This document shows, piece after piece, positions 1-5,456 of a stretch of DNA of 13,107 nt (the stretch's first letter is position 1; each line of letters begins with the position of its first letter). Source of the stretch: an uncultured Erysipelotrichaceae bacterium (GTDB lineage: Bacteria; Bacillota_I; Bacilli_A; Erysipelotrichales; Erysipelotrichaceae). The notes beneath the pieces were generated by a model. The model saw only the letters and a program-made list of their open reading frames with translations, searched no databases and was not told where the DNA came from. Both the position numbers and the translations under genes were made by a program. The stretch is taken from contig CANPNQ010000009.1 in the NCBI GenBank assembly GCA_947575425.1, forward strand, positions 1-13,107, written 5' to 3'.

Positions 1-243
1 CCCTGTCACATAAAAGCGACATAATGCTCTGACAACATACATCACTAGCAATCCGATAAATAATAAAAACAAACTGTCGAGAATGGCCTGTTTTGTATCG
101 AGATATAGTGTCCGATTCAAATAATTCAATATCTGGGGAAATGCCAGATCAATGACACTGATCACACAGGCACATAACATATCCAAAAAGAAGATTCTTT
201 TGTACGGTTTATAATAACCGATAAATTTTTTCATCACGTGCAT
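1..243 (-). CDS. ABC exporter, N-terminal part (runs off the left edge)
   Basis: Only the first 81 codons are in the window. The protein begins MHVMKKFIGYYKPYKRIFF and continues with two hydrophobic stretches: about residues 16-36, and about 60-75 ending just before an RFYVTG segment at the edge. This pattern, a short basic YYKPYK head followed by membrane helices, is typical of the transmembrane half of MsbA/LmrA-type exporters that carry membrane and ATPase domains in one chain. No nucleotide-binding motif is visible because that part lies outside. The start at 243 is chosen because AGGAGGG (255-249) is 5 bases upstream; a second ATG at 234 would be 14 bases away. The substrate cannot be told. 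In this group such exporters often come in pairs, but the partner would be outside the window. Confidence 0.75.
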   Translation of the reverse strand, partial: MHVMKKFIGYYKPYKRIFFLDMLCACVISVIDLAFPQILNYLNRTLYLDTKQAILDSLFLLFIGLLVMYVVRALCRFYVTG

Positions 244-265
244 ATGATCCCTCCTCAAATTCGTT

Positions 266-274
266 ATTATAACA
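266..274 (-). promoter_or_regulatory. Extended -10 promoter for the ABC exporter
   Basis: On the minus strand this reads TGTTATAAT, a perfect -10 with the TGn extension. The -35 region is poor (TGGCTT at about 17 bases), as is usual for extended -10 promoters. Transcription would start near 259, only a few bases before the ribosome site at 255-249, giving a very short leader. Confidence 0.55.
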
Positions 275-616
275 AAAATCGCAGGAAAAAGCCATATCTT
301 AGTGTTCGCCTGTACATAGATCATGGATGATCACCCTATCCAATGAAAAAGTCAAAATAGGAGGGAGCAGCAAGAGCGTGGGAGCAGTTACCACGATACA
401 GAAACAGGCAGAGATCTATTGGAAAGGGATGAAAGTCAATCAAACCAGTTGCATCCTTATTTATAAATAATTATATATTGCGCCTGTTTTAGCGTGGATT
501 CACCGACATGGACGATCTGTCGCACAAAACGTGAGAAAAGGTCAGTGCCAACACACTGACCAGACAAGGGTATCTGCGCTCATGTCAGCCTATATAACAT
601 GATGAATGTCAATGAT
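275..616. other. Non-coding spacer between histidine kinase and ABC exporter
   Basis: No convincing gene is present in these 342 bases. They hold the kinase terminator (535-561), the inverted repeat GATCAT-GG-ATGATC (319-332) upstream of the exporter promoter, and the 14-base AT-rich palindrome TTATTTATAAATAA (457-470). A 30-codon frame from GTG 378 on plus has an AGGAGGG about 12 bases upstream, but it resembles nothing I recognise and I do not call it. Confidence 0.5.
535..561 (-). terminator. Intrinsic terminator after the histidine kinase
   Basis: GGTCAGTG (540-547) and CACTGACC (554-561) form a perfect 8-bp stem with a 6-base loop. Read on the minus strand the stem is followed by TTTTCTC, a short U-tract. 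It lies about 55 bases after the kinase stop codon. Confidence 0.7.
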
Positions 617-1432
617 CTACATCAATGCATGCGCTTTATTGATACCTCCCTGATCCATCTCTGCTTTGGAAAAGCGAAGCATTACCTTAAACAAATCTGC
701 ATCCATTTGGATGCGCAGGGTACCGCCCTGTAGCTGTGTGAAGCATTTGACGATTGCCAAGCCAAGTCCACTTCCCTCACTGTTTCGAGAGGTATCGCCG
801 CGGGTAAAGCGTTCTGTCAGATCGTCGGGATCCATATGCAGCTCCGCTGCCGAAATATTGCGCAAGGTGATATCCGCATAAGAATCATAATCCATCATAT
901 CAATATATACACGCGTTTGTTTCATCGCGTATTTGGAGATATTCATCACCAGATTTTCAAAGATGCGATAGGTGCGCACAGGATCAAGCGGACAAATGAT
1001 TTTATCATCGCTGTGGGAAAAGCAAACCTTCAGCTTATGCTTGCTCAGCGCATCCTCACATTCCACCAGCACTTGGTTCATCAATGCCACGATATCCACG
1101 TCCACCACATCCAATTTCATTGTATGGCTGTTTGCCTTAGAAAGATCAAACAGATCATTGATCAGCTGTTTCAGGCGATGGGAATTGCGCTCCAGCACCT
1201 CCGTATATTTCTTTTGATCCTTATCCGAAAGATCCCTTTGTTTTAACAGATCCACATAAGTAATGATATTGGTGAGCGGTGTTTTCAAATCATGAGAGAT
1301 ATTGGTAATCAGCTCAGTTTTCATTCGCTGCGAATGGACTTCCTTTTCCACTGCTGCGCCAAAGCCTTGCTGGATCTCGCATAAAGGCTGCTTCATTGGT
1401 TCAAATAAGCCAAGCGCCATGTCAAGAGGCAT
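617..1432 (-). pseudogene. Histidine kinase catalytic half, sensor region missing
   Basis: The 271-residue frame carries a complete transmitter: an H-box around NISHDLKTPLTNII with the phospho-accepting His47, an N-box FENLVMNISKYA (about 158-169), an ERFTRGDTSRN segment (207-217) and the ATP-lid motif GSGLGLAI (220-227). This order and wording match Bacillota sensor kinases that normally have several membrane helices in front. Here nothing hydrophobic precedes the H-box. The frame stays open only 14 codons upstream of ATG 1432 to a TAA at 1475-1477, and no ribosome site precedes 1432 or the next ATG at 1420. A transcription terminator lies just upstream at 1528-1566. No response regulator is adjacent. 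The likeliest reading is the remnant of a larger kinase gene that lost its 5' part. A soluble, partner-fed kinase is possible but lacks a translation start signal. Confidence 0.6.
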
Positions 1433-1527
1433 AGCATTTGGATGATCCTGTAAAGATAGTATATCGAATATGCGTTAAGAAACGTGGGTGGAAATTCTTA
1501 ATATTTTCTAAAGATTATCCGATGAAG

Positions 1528-1566
1528 TGAAAAGAAAAAGCATCTATGTCACAGACAAAGATGCTT
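1528..1566 (-). terminator. Strong intrinsic terminator, minus strand
   Basis: AAGCATCT (1538-1545) pairs with AGATGCTT (1559-1566). Inside, after a single T-T mismatch, TGTC and GACA pair around a TGT loop. On the minus strand the stem runs straight into TTTTTCTTTTC, a good U-tract. It stops transcripts from the small RNA or regulator region before they reach the kinase remnant. A second pairing, ATGCTT with AAGCAT over 1561-1577, would compete with it. Confidence 0.85.
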
Positions 1567-1582
1567 GAAATAAGCATAGGGG

Positions 1583-1674
1583 AATATAAAAATGCGGCAG
1601 GTCTGCAAAATGGGGTTTTTACAGCACCAAAGCAAGGTTAAAGTGGGGGAGTTGCTTTGGCAGTGCCTGCCGCA
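1583..1674 (-). ncRNA. Probable small regulatory RNA with two C-rich hairpin loops
   Basis: No protein is encoded on this strand here, but the sequence folds into a clean three-helix RNA. P1 closes it: TGCGGCAGG (1674-1666) with CCTGCCGCA (1601-1593), 9 perfect pairs. P2 is CCAAAGCAA (1660-1652) with TTGCTTTGG (1635-1627), 9 perfect pairs, with a 16-base loop starting CTCCCCC. P3 is CTGTAAAA (1624-1617) with TTTTGCAG (1610-1603), 8 pairs including one wobble, with loop ACCCCA. P1 is followed at once by TTTTTATATT (1592-1583), which fits an intrinsic terminator end. A consensus promoter places the RNA start at 1673-1674, exactly the first base of P1. The C-rich loops resemble anti-Shine-Dalgarno loops of Bacillota small RNAs such as RsaE/RoxS and the csRNAs; that is a comparison of design, not homology. 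A readthrough form ending near 1528 is also possible. I do not recognise the family. Confidence 0.7.
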
Positions 1675-1679
1675 CCTAT

Positions 1680-1708
1680 ATTGTAATGCTTGCGTCATTT
1701 CCTGTCAA
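1680..1708 (-). promoter_or_regulatory. Sigma-A promoter of the small RNA
   Basis: On the minus strand: TTGACA at 1708-1703, a 17-base spacer, and TACAAT at 1685-1680. That is a perfect -35 and a 5-of-6 -10 at ideal spacing. The predicted start, 6-7 bases downstream, is at 1673-1674, where the closing helix of the small RNA begins. It lies after the stop codon of the XRE regulator (1757), so the RNA has its own transcription. Confidence 0.8.
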
Positions 1709-1736
1709 TGGAAAGAAAGGCGATGGAAAAGGTATC

Positions 1737-1754
1737 CCATCCTTGCTTGGATGG
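1737..1754 (-). terminator. Short hairpin at the end of the XRE regulator gene
   Basis: CCATCC (1737-1742) and GGATGG (1749-1754) form a 6-bp stem with a 6-base loop, starting right after the regulator stop codon. On the minus strand it is followed by GATACCTTTTCC, a weak and displaced U-tract. Termination is likely partial. Confidence 0.4.
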
Positions 1755-1756
1755 TG

Positions 1757-2083
1757 TCAGCCGGGAATGCTTTCTTTGAGCATTTCATTGAGTTGGTGAA
1801 GAATCCGAAGCAGTGCCAGCTTTTGTTTTTCATTCATGGCGGCACTGAGGGAAAGCAGCTGTGCATTCAAGGTATCTGCAGTTTCATACAGATAGGGATC
1901 CACCCGCACATTCAATATTTTGCATACCTTCAAAAAGGTGTCTGCTTCCGGAATCGCTCTGCCGACGCACCAGCGGTTGACAGTCGCTCGCTCAATCCCT
2001 AATATTGCCGCAAGTGCTGCTTGGGTCATATGATTTTTTCGTAACCCGTCTTTGATAATTGTCTTTATTTCATAATTATTCAT
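1757..2083 (-). CDS. Small XRE-family (Cro/C1-type) DNA-binding regulator
   Basis: The 108-residue product has an N-terminal helix-turn-helix of the Cro/C1 type. MTQAALAAILGIERATVNRW (about 19-38) supplies the two helices, and the IPEADTFLKVCKILNV segment (about 44-59) completes the fold. The remaining 45 or so residues are helical and charged (LSAAMNEKQKLALLRILHQL), perhaps for dimer contact; no sensory domain is visible. The start at 2083 is preferred over the ATG at 2089 because the GAGG at 2094-2091 lies 7 bases from the first and only 1 base from the second. The -10 TATAAT at 2109-2104 suits a leader of about 15 bases. The gene sits between the probable small RNA (downstream, same strand) and a divergent 44-codon gene; it could control either, but no operator pair could be assigned. 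Confidence 0.85.
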   Translation of the reverse strand: MNNYEIKTIIKDGLRKNHMTQAALAAILGIERATVNRWCVGRAIPEADTFLKVCKILNVRVDPYLYETADTLNAQLLSLSAAMNEKQKLALLRILHQLNEMLKESIPG

Positions 2084-2103
2084 AAGCATACCTCGTGTAT
2101 GCC

Positions 2104-2109
2104 ATTATA
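2104..2109 (-). promoter_or_regulatory. -10 element of the XRE regulator
   Basis: On the minus strand this is TATAAT, about 10 bases upstream of the ribosome site of the XRE gene. No good -35 is seen at 16-18 bases, so the promoter is either weak or activator-dependent. Confidence 0.4.
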
Positions 2110-2190
2110 CTATTTTATGGAGAATCGTTTATAGGCTATTGATATATAAAAGTAGGCTTATGAGACGCAAATAGTAGTTCTTGGTTTCTA

Positions 2191-2196
2191 TATAAT
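2191..2196 (+). promoter_or_regulatory. Possible -10 element for the 44-codon gene
   Basis: TATAAT lies 81 bases upstream of the small gene start in the divergent region shared with the XRE regulator. No clear -35 sits at the right distance. An alternative, TACTAT at 2246-2251 with TTGTAT at 2222-2227, is weaker in sequence but better placed. Confidence 0.3.
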
Positions 2197-2276
2197 AGGA
2201 AATTGCGGATGGAGAAATCTCTTGTATGGGAAAAAGGGATTATGTTACTATATAGGAATCATAAGGAGGCAAAAGT

Positions 2277-2411
2277 ATGGAAGAAATGATAGAGGAATTG
2301 GCGGCTTATTACGCGGCATTGGGATATCCGCTGTATCAACGGGAAGAATTGGATAAAATGGAGGAGGAAGAGCTGGTGAATCTATATGAATTGACGTTTC
2401 CCAATCGCTAG
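2277..2411 (+). CDS. Small acidic protein of 44 residues, function unknown
   Basis: The frame encodes 44 residues: an acidic N-terminus (MEEMIEEL), an AAYYAALGYPLY segment, then a very acidic stretch around KMEEEELVNLYEL, ending FPNR. AAGGAGG at 2263-2269 stands 7 bases before the ATG, which is optimal. An intrinsic terminator follows 20 bases after the stop, so the gene is its own transcription unit, divergent from the XRE regulator. The two segments could form two short helices joined by the GYP turn. No signal peptide, membrane helix or metal-binding cysteines are present. I do not recognise the family and give no function. The strong ribosome site and the independent terminator are the arguments that it is real. 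Confidence 0.65.
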   Translation: MEEMIEELAAYYAALGYPLYQREELDKMEEEELVNLYELTFPNR

Positions 2412-2430
2412 ATCAATGATTGAATGAGCC

Positions 2431-2478
2431 ATCTTGCGCGGGTGGACCTCATCCGTTTGATGTAAGATTTTTATTTTC
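2431..2478 (+). terminator. Intrinsic terminator of the 44-codon gene
   Basis: ATCTTGC-GCGGGTG (2431-2444) pairs with CATCCGT (2450-2456) and GTAAGAT (2462-2468), with a 5-base bulge on the 3' arm and a few G-U pairs. The stem is followed by TTTTTATTTTC. The bulge makes it weaker than a perfect stem, but the U-tract is good. Confidence 0.6.
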
Positions 2479-2639
2479 ATGGTTTTAAGGTGCGATTGTC
2501 TGTGGCGATCGCCTGTTGGAAAAAGGCAATCATTTGTCTCATTTCAACTCACTGCTTTTGATCATGACCAATCTTAAGGAAAAGACTGTTTTTACATCGC
2601 AAAACATGATAAAATAGGGAAGGAAAGGAAGGACTTTTT

Positions 2640-3269
2640 GTGCAAACAAAATGCTTTGAATCTACCGCCATCGATGCGATCGTAGATTTGCTTCAAAAGG
2701 GCGGTGTAGTCGCATTTCCCACAGATACTGTCTATGGTTTGGGTGTGATCTATGGTGATACCAAAGCCTTAGCGGCATTAAAACAAGCCAAGGGACGACC
2801 TGATCATAAGCCAATTCCGGTGATGATTGCCAGCTTGGATCAACTTTATGAACTGGCAGAGGTCAGCGAAGCCGCACGTAAGCTGGCAGATGCCTTTATG
2901 CCCGGTGGACTTACCCTGATTTTGAAGAAACGTGCTTGCGTAGCGGATGTGTTCACCAATGGCTGCGCGACGATAGCGATCCGTATGAGCGAGGATCCTT
3001 TTGTGCAGTCTCTGATTCAGAAATGCCAAAAACCGTTATTGGTAAGCAGTGCCAATCGCTCGGATGAGCCAACCGGGGTCAATGCTTCCCAAGTAATGGC
3101 ACAGCTGGATGGACGCATTGACGCTATTGTGATGGGAGAAGCCCATGGCACTATTGCCAGCACCATCGTCGATGTGAGCGGGGAAAGCGTCACCATTGTA
3201 AGACAGGGAGTCATTGAAGAAGCCGCCATTGCTGCGGTGTTACATACCAAAGAGGAGGAAAGACAATGA
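2640..3269 (+). CDS. tsaC: Threonylcarbamoyl-AMP synthase (TsaC/YrdC short form)
   Basis: This enzyme joins threonine, bicarbonate and ATP to threonylcarbamoyl-AMP, the first step in making t6A at position 37 of ANN-decoding tRNAs; it acts in the cytoplasm. The 209 residues form one YrdC domain. Visible are FPTDTVYGLG (26-35), the KGRPDHKP segment with conserved basic residues (51-58), PGGLTLIL (88-95), SSANRSDEPTG (136-146), STIVDV (174-179) and the RQG near the end (188-190). The extra C-terminal domain of the longer Sua5 form is absent, as in E. coli TsaC. The start is GTG at 2640, with AGGAAGGA (2626-2633) 6 bases upstream; no in-frame ATG fits better. The stop overlaps the rpiB start by 4 bases (ATGA). 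In many Bacillota this gene pair lies near prmC, which is not present here. Confidence 0.93.
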   Translation: MQTKCFESTAIDAIVDLLQKGGVVAFPTDTVYGLGVIYGDTKALAALKQAKGRPDHKPIPVMIASLDQLYELAEVSEAARKLADAFMPGGLTLILKKRACVADVFTNGCATIAIRMSEDPFVQSLIQKCQKPLLVSSANRSDEPTGVNASQVMAQLDGRIDAIVMGEAHGTIASTIVDVSGESVTIVRQGVIEEAAIAAVLHTKEEERQ

Positions 3270-3724
3270 AAATCGGAATCGGATGCGACCATGGCGCATA
3301 TGATTACAAGGAAATCATCAAGGAAATGCTTACCAAGGAGGGACATGAAGTAGAGGACTTCGGTACTTACAGTCATGATTCCTGCGACTATCCCGACTTT
3401 GCCTATGCATGTGCAAAATCAGTTAGCGAAGGAAGTAATGAACGGGGCATTGTGATCTGCGGTACGGGGATTGGAGTCAGTATCACCGCAAACAAGGTAA
3501 AGGGAATCCGCTGCGCCTTATGCTCAGAAAGTGTCAGCGCGAAGCTCACAAGGGAACACAATGATTCCAATATGCTGGCGATGGGACAGCGGGTGATCGG
3601 TGTCGAGGTCATGAAGGATATCGTACATACATGGATCAACACACCTTTCTCCAAGGAGGCACGTCATCAAAAACGTATCGACAAAATCACAGCGATGGAA
3701 GAAAAGGAAAACGAATCGAGGTAA
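3266..3724 (+). CDS. rpiB: Ribose-5-phosphate isomerase B (RpiB/LacA/LacB family)
   Basis: RpiB interconverts ribose 5-phosphate and ribulose 5-phosphate in the non-oxidative pentose phosphate pathway. The 152-residue frame has the family features in order: CDHGAY (7-12), the YPDFAYACAKSV helix (42-53), CGTGIGVSITANK with the catalytic Cys65 (65-77), and REHNDSNMLAMGQRV with the conserved His98 (96-110). The length is normal for the family. LacA/LacB galactose-6-phosphate isomerase subunits are relatives, but they usually occur as an adjacent pair with other lactose genes, and none is here. AGAGGAGG at 3251-3258 lies 7 bases before ATG, inside the end of tsaC, so the two are one operon with coupled translation. 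A strong terminator follows. In this setting it is probably a housekeeping enzyme. Confidence 0.93.
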   Translation: MKIGIGCDHGAYDYKEIIKEMLTKEGHEVEDFGTYSHDSCDYPDFAYACAKSVSEGSNERGIVICGTGIGVSITANKVKGIRCALCSESVSAKLTREHNDSNMLAMGQRVIGVEVMKDIVHTWINTPFSKEARHQKRIDKITAMEEKENESR

Positions 3725-3749
3725 CATCATCAAAGATCAGCAACAGCAC

Positions 3750-3783
3750 AACGCCATGAGCCTACATCCCCATGGCGTTTTTT
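3750..3783 (+). terminator. Strong intrinsic terminator after rpiB
   Basis: AACGCCATG (3750-3758) pairs perfectly with CATGGCGTT (3771-3779) around a 12-base loop, and the 3' arm runs into six T residues (3778-3783). It lies 26 bases after the rpiB stop. Confidence 0.92.
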
Positions 3784-3793
3784 GATGGAATAA

Positions 3794-3815
3794 ATGCTTA
3801 CTGCCACATAAGCAT
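3794..3815. repeat. Inverted repeat ATGCTTA-N8-TAAGCAT
   Basis: Seven perfect base pairs flank an 8-base centre, between two plus-strand terminators. There is no U-tract on either side strong enough to call it a terminator. The same half-sites (ATGCTT/AAGCAT) recur at 1561-1577. It could be an operator or the 5' hairpin of a short transcript. Confidence 0.4.
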
Positions 3816-3892
3816 AACCTCATATTTTTATCGAAAAATACAATATTTCAATTTTTGTGATGATTGAGCATAAATATAAGCAATTCACGAAG

Positions 3893-3926
3893 AAGCGCTG
3901 TGCTATTTGCATATAGCGCTTTTTTC
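3893..3926 (+). terminator. Second plus-strand terminator, upstream of the VTC operon
   Basis: AAGCGCT (3893-3899) pairs with AGCGCTT (3915-3921), and three further G-T and T-A pairs extend the stem inward. Six T residues (3920-3925) follow. It stands 110 bases after the rpiB terminator and 75 bases before the VTC-domain gene, so it is either a backup terminator, the end of an unseen small transcript, or an attenuator in the leader of the next operon. Confidence 0.75.
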
Positions 3927-3999
3927 ACATACTTTTCAGTTTTCTGACATGGGGCTTCCATTTTCCTCGGATAAAATATCTGCGACATGAGGTGATAAG

Positions 4000-4800
4000 A
4001 TGAAACCGACAAAAATGACCTTTCAACGTTTGGAAAAGAAGTATTTGCTTCCAAAGGAACAATGTGTACAGTTTTGTGAAAGCGCGAAGGAATATCTTGA
4101 AATGGACCCTTACGGTCCCTCAACCATATGCAATATTTACTTTGACACAGAGGATGATCGCTTGATATCCACTTCTTTACAGAAGCCGCCTTATAAGGAA
4201 AAACTGCGGTTACGCAGTTATGGGGTTGCGAAGGAGGATTCCCTCGTATATTTAGAGATCAAAAAGAAATGCCGCGGCGTGGTCAGCAAGCGCAGAATCG
4301 CATTGAGTTTGGAAGAGGCAAGGGCAAATATCAATGAGGGCATTGCGATTGCGCACCACTCACAAATACTATCGGAGATCGAATACTTTATGCACTTTTA
4401 TCATCCTTTCCCTAAAGTATTTTTGGCGTATGACCGCATTCCGTATATCGGCAAAGAACAGGATGGCTTGCGCATCACCTTTGATGAGCGGATTCGCAGA
4501 AGATATGATCATTTGGATTTAGGCTATGGAGATGATGGCGAGCTGTTATTGAAAGAGGGTATGACATTGATGGAGATCAAGGTGACGAATGCGTATCCAT
4601 TATGGCTGACCCATATGTTATCTGATATGCAAATATATCCGATCTCTTTTTCAAAATATGGCAGCGTTTTTACCAAAGATACGTTGCAGCAGGAGGCGGA
4701 TAAGAAAAAAAGAAGTGCTTATAGGCAAACCGATAGCTTATCATTGGCAGAAGGAATATCCTCACAGAAAGGAGCTGTACTATGTTCACCGGTATTTTAA
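4000..4800 (+). CDS. VTC-type polyphosphate polymerase domain protein
   Basis: The 266-residue protein has the charged tunnel pattern of the VTC (vacuolar transporter chaperone) catalytic domain: RLEKKYLL (10-17) near the N-terminus, KEKLRLRSYG (66-75), YLEIKKK (85-91), SKRRIAL (96-102), LAYDRIPYIG (142-151), TFDERIRRRYD (159-169), LMEIKV (190-195) and SFSKYG (216-221). In yeast Vtc4 such basic and acidic residues bind ATP, metal and the growing phosphate chain. The bacterial relatives are named polyphosphate polymerase domain proteins, but their products are rarely tested. No membrane helix is present, so it is probably cytoplasmic and acts at the membrane with the next gene. GAGGTGAT at 3989-3996 precedes the ATG. 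The end overlaps the DUF4956 gene by 19 bases. The last 30 residues are hydrophilic and loosely conserved in appearance. Confidence 0.88.
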   Translation: MKPTKMTFQRLEKKYLLPKEQCVQFCESAKEYLEMDPYGPSTICNIYFDTEDDRLISTSLQKPPYKEKLRLRSYGVAKEDSLVYLEIKKKCRGVVSKRRIALSLEEARANINEGIAIAHHSQILSEIEYFMHFYHPFPKVFLAYDRIPYIGKEQDGLRITFDERIRRRYDHLDLGYGDDGELLLKEGMTLMEIKVTNAYPLWLTHMLSDMQIYPISFSKYGSVFTKDTLQQEADKKKRSAYRQTDSLSLAEGISSQKGAVLCSPVF

Positions 4801-5456
4801 ATGAAGGAATGAATAGCTTGACATTTATGGAGGGTGCGATATGCACGCTTACTTCCTTGCTTTTGGGCGCATGGATTGCCATCGTTTATGCGATCCAAGG
4901 CAATTCAAGCAAACAGTTCCGCATATCGCTGGTATTGCTTCCGGGATTGGTGCAATTAGTCATTATGATGGTAAACGGTAATCTGGGGACCGGTGTTGCG
5001 GCATTGGGCGCATTTTCGCTGGTGCGCTTTCGATCTGTGCCGGGCAGTTCCAGAGAGATCGTTTTTATCTTCTTTGCGATGGCCATCGGCTTGGCAAGCG
5101 GTATGGGCTATTTGAGCTTTGCCTGCTTTATTTCCTTTGTCATAGGGCTTGCGACATTACTGCTTTATAAATTGCCATTTGGAAATATCCCTACGACAAA
5201 GAAGGATCTCCACATTACGATACCGGAAAACTTGGATTATACGCAGATATTTGACGATATCTTTGCGCGCTATCTCAAGCAGGTGGAATTGATTAAGGTA
5301 AAGACGATCAATCTTGGCTCTATGTTTGAAGTATATTATCAAGTTACGTTAAAAGATGTTCACGAAGAAAAAGCGATGATCGACGCCATTCGCTGCCGCA
5401 ATGGTAATTTGAGTGTTGTCGTATCGAGAAGGCAGGTAATCAGTGATGAATTATAA
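4782..5456 (+). CDS. DUF4956 membrane protein
   Basis: The 224-residue product starts with a membrane half. Helices are seen at about 18-38, 48-65, 70-82, 92-108 and 111-130. The conserved-looking loop AALGAFSLVRFRSVPGSSRE (73-92) marks the DUF4956 family. The C-terminal 90 residues are soluble, with beta-alpha character (DLHITIPENLDYTQIFDDIF), as in a small cytoplasmic regulatory domain. AAAGGAG at 4768-4774 lies 7 bases before ATG, and the gene overlaps its neighbours on both sides, so translation is coupled. The family regularly sits next to VTC-domain genes. The inferred role is a membrane partner or channel for whatever the VTC protein makes; its biochemistry is not established as far as I know. 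Confidence 0.88.
   Translation: MFTGILNEGMNSLTFMEGAICTLTSLLLGAWIAIVYAIQGNSSKQFRISLVLLPGLVQLVIMMVNGNLGTGVAALGAFSLVRFRSVPGSSREIVFIFFAMAIGLASGMGYLSFACFISFVIGLATLLLYKLPFGNIPTTKKDLHITIPENLDYTQIFDDIFARYLKQVELIKVKTINLGSMFEVYYQVTLKDVHEEKAMIDAIRCRNGNLSVVVSRRQVISDEL

Noticed and set aside
1593..1674. Signal recognition particle RNA, 6S RNA or tRNA
   Set aside because: The SRP helix-8 core motif, a long 6S-like central bubble and tRNA features are all absent.
1592..2002. 136-codon plus-strand frame across the small RNA and XRE gene
   Set aside because: It is antisense to the XRE gene, has no ribosome site, and its first part is the small RNA helices read backward.
2504..2513. GGCGATCGCC palindrome
   Set aside because: A 10-base palindrome alone in a spacer, with no second copy or promoter nearby, is not enough to call a site.
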